Below are positions 12,173 through 12,179 of a stretch of 12,179 nt of DNA, piece by piece (position 1 is the stretch's first letter; every line of letters begins with the position of its first letter). The stretch is from Chloroflexota bacterium (GTDB taxonomy: Bacteria; Chloroflexota; Anaerolineae; J036; Brachytrichaceae). The notes under the pieces are model-generated. The model was not told the origin of the DNA and made no database searches. It was given only the letters and a program-made list of their open reading frames with translations. A program made the translations under genes and the position numbers. The stretch spans positions 1 through 12,179 of the forward strand of contig JAKALH010000039.1 in NCBI GenBank assembly GCA_021813225.1, written 5' to 3'.

Positions 12173-12179
12173 ATGAATC
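12173..12179 (+). CDS. First two codons of a gene running off the right edge
   Basis: ATG at 12173-12175, then AAT, is preceded by AGGAG (12162-12166) with 6 nt between, and by the promoter candidate above. Only Met-Asn is visible, so no product can be named. The upstream Rex-like box suggests a redox- or energy-related gene, which is inference. Confidence 0.55.

Overview
The window is high-GC bacterial DNA with short intergenic gaps and conserved housekeeping genes. It most resembles a member of the Chloroflexota. This rests on the style of the secreted proteins (SH3-repeat protein, subtilase ending in a VFLPIVAKN-type tail), degenerate 7-bp tandem repeats, dispersed-looking palindromes, and GroEL/GroES sequences that look neither proteobacterial nor firmicute. 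The phylum is an inference; no rRNA or other decisive marker is present. The last ~2 kb (about 10140 to the end) is visibly AT-richer than the rest.

Layout. 1-294 (+) is the 3' end of purU (formyltetrahydrofolate deformylase). 334-1116 (-) is a DtxR/MntR-type metal-dependent repressor, divergent from a ZIP-family metal transporter at 1311-2102 (+). Their shared intergenic region holds overlapping promoter candidates and a spaced inverted repeat. 2103-2343 holds a possible gene remnant, a long inverted repeat, a promoter candidate and a strong terminator hairpin directly in front of an aspartate/glutamate racemase-family gene (2344-3036, +). A 13-bp-arm palindrome fills the gap to two minus-strand genes, a DUF318-type permease (4049-5080) and its TIGR03943/DUF1980 partner (3096-3875). 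These are separated by 13 tandem degenerate heptamers.

Further along the minus strand are a MATE/MOP-like 12-TM protein (5262-6623), a secreted SH3-domain protein (6693-7793), and the groES-groEL operon (7980-10004). The operon has a textbook promoter, a CIRCE operator and a terminator. Beyond it lie a secreted subtilisin-like protease (10273-11838, -) in AT-richer DNA and a 334-bp regulatory region. That region contains a near-perfect Rex-type box and GATAA/TTATC palindromes, and leads to a plus-strand gene that begins only 7 bases before the window ends.

How the genes may work together. The repressor/ZIP pair is a coherent metal-uptake control unit. The nearby permease/DUF1980 pair, with a His-rich loop, may be a second metal-related system, although direct co-regulation is not shown. 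groES-groEL is a self-contained heat-shock operon expected to be controlled by an HrcA encoded elsewhere. Most of the window is ordinary genome. The least explained parts are the regulatory DNA (1213-1267, 2200-2320, 12019-12144) and the repeats (3040-3095, 3953-4043).
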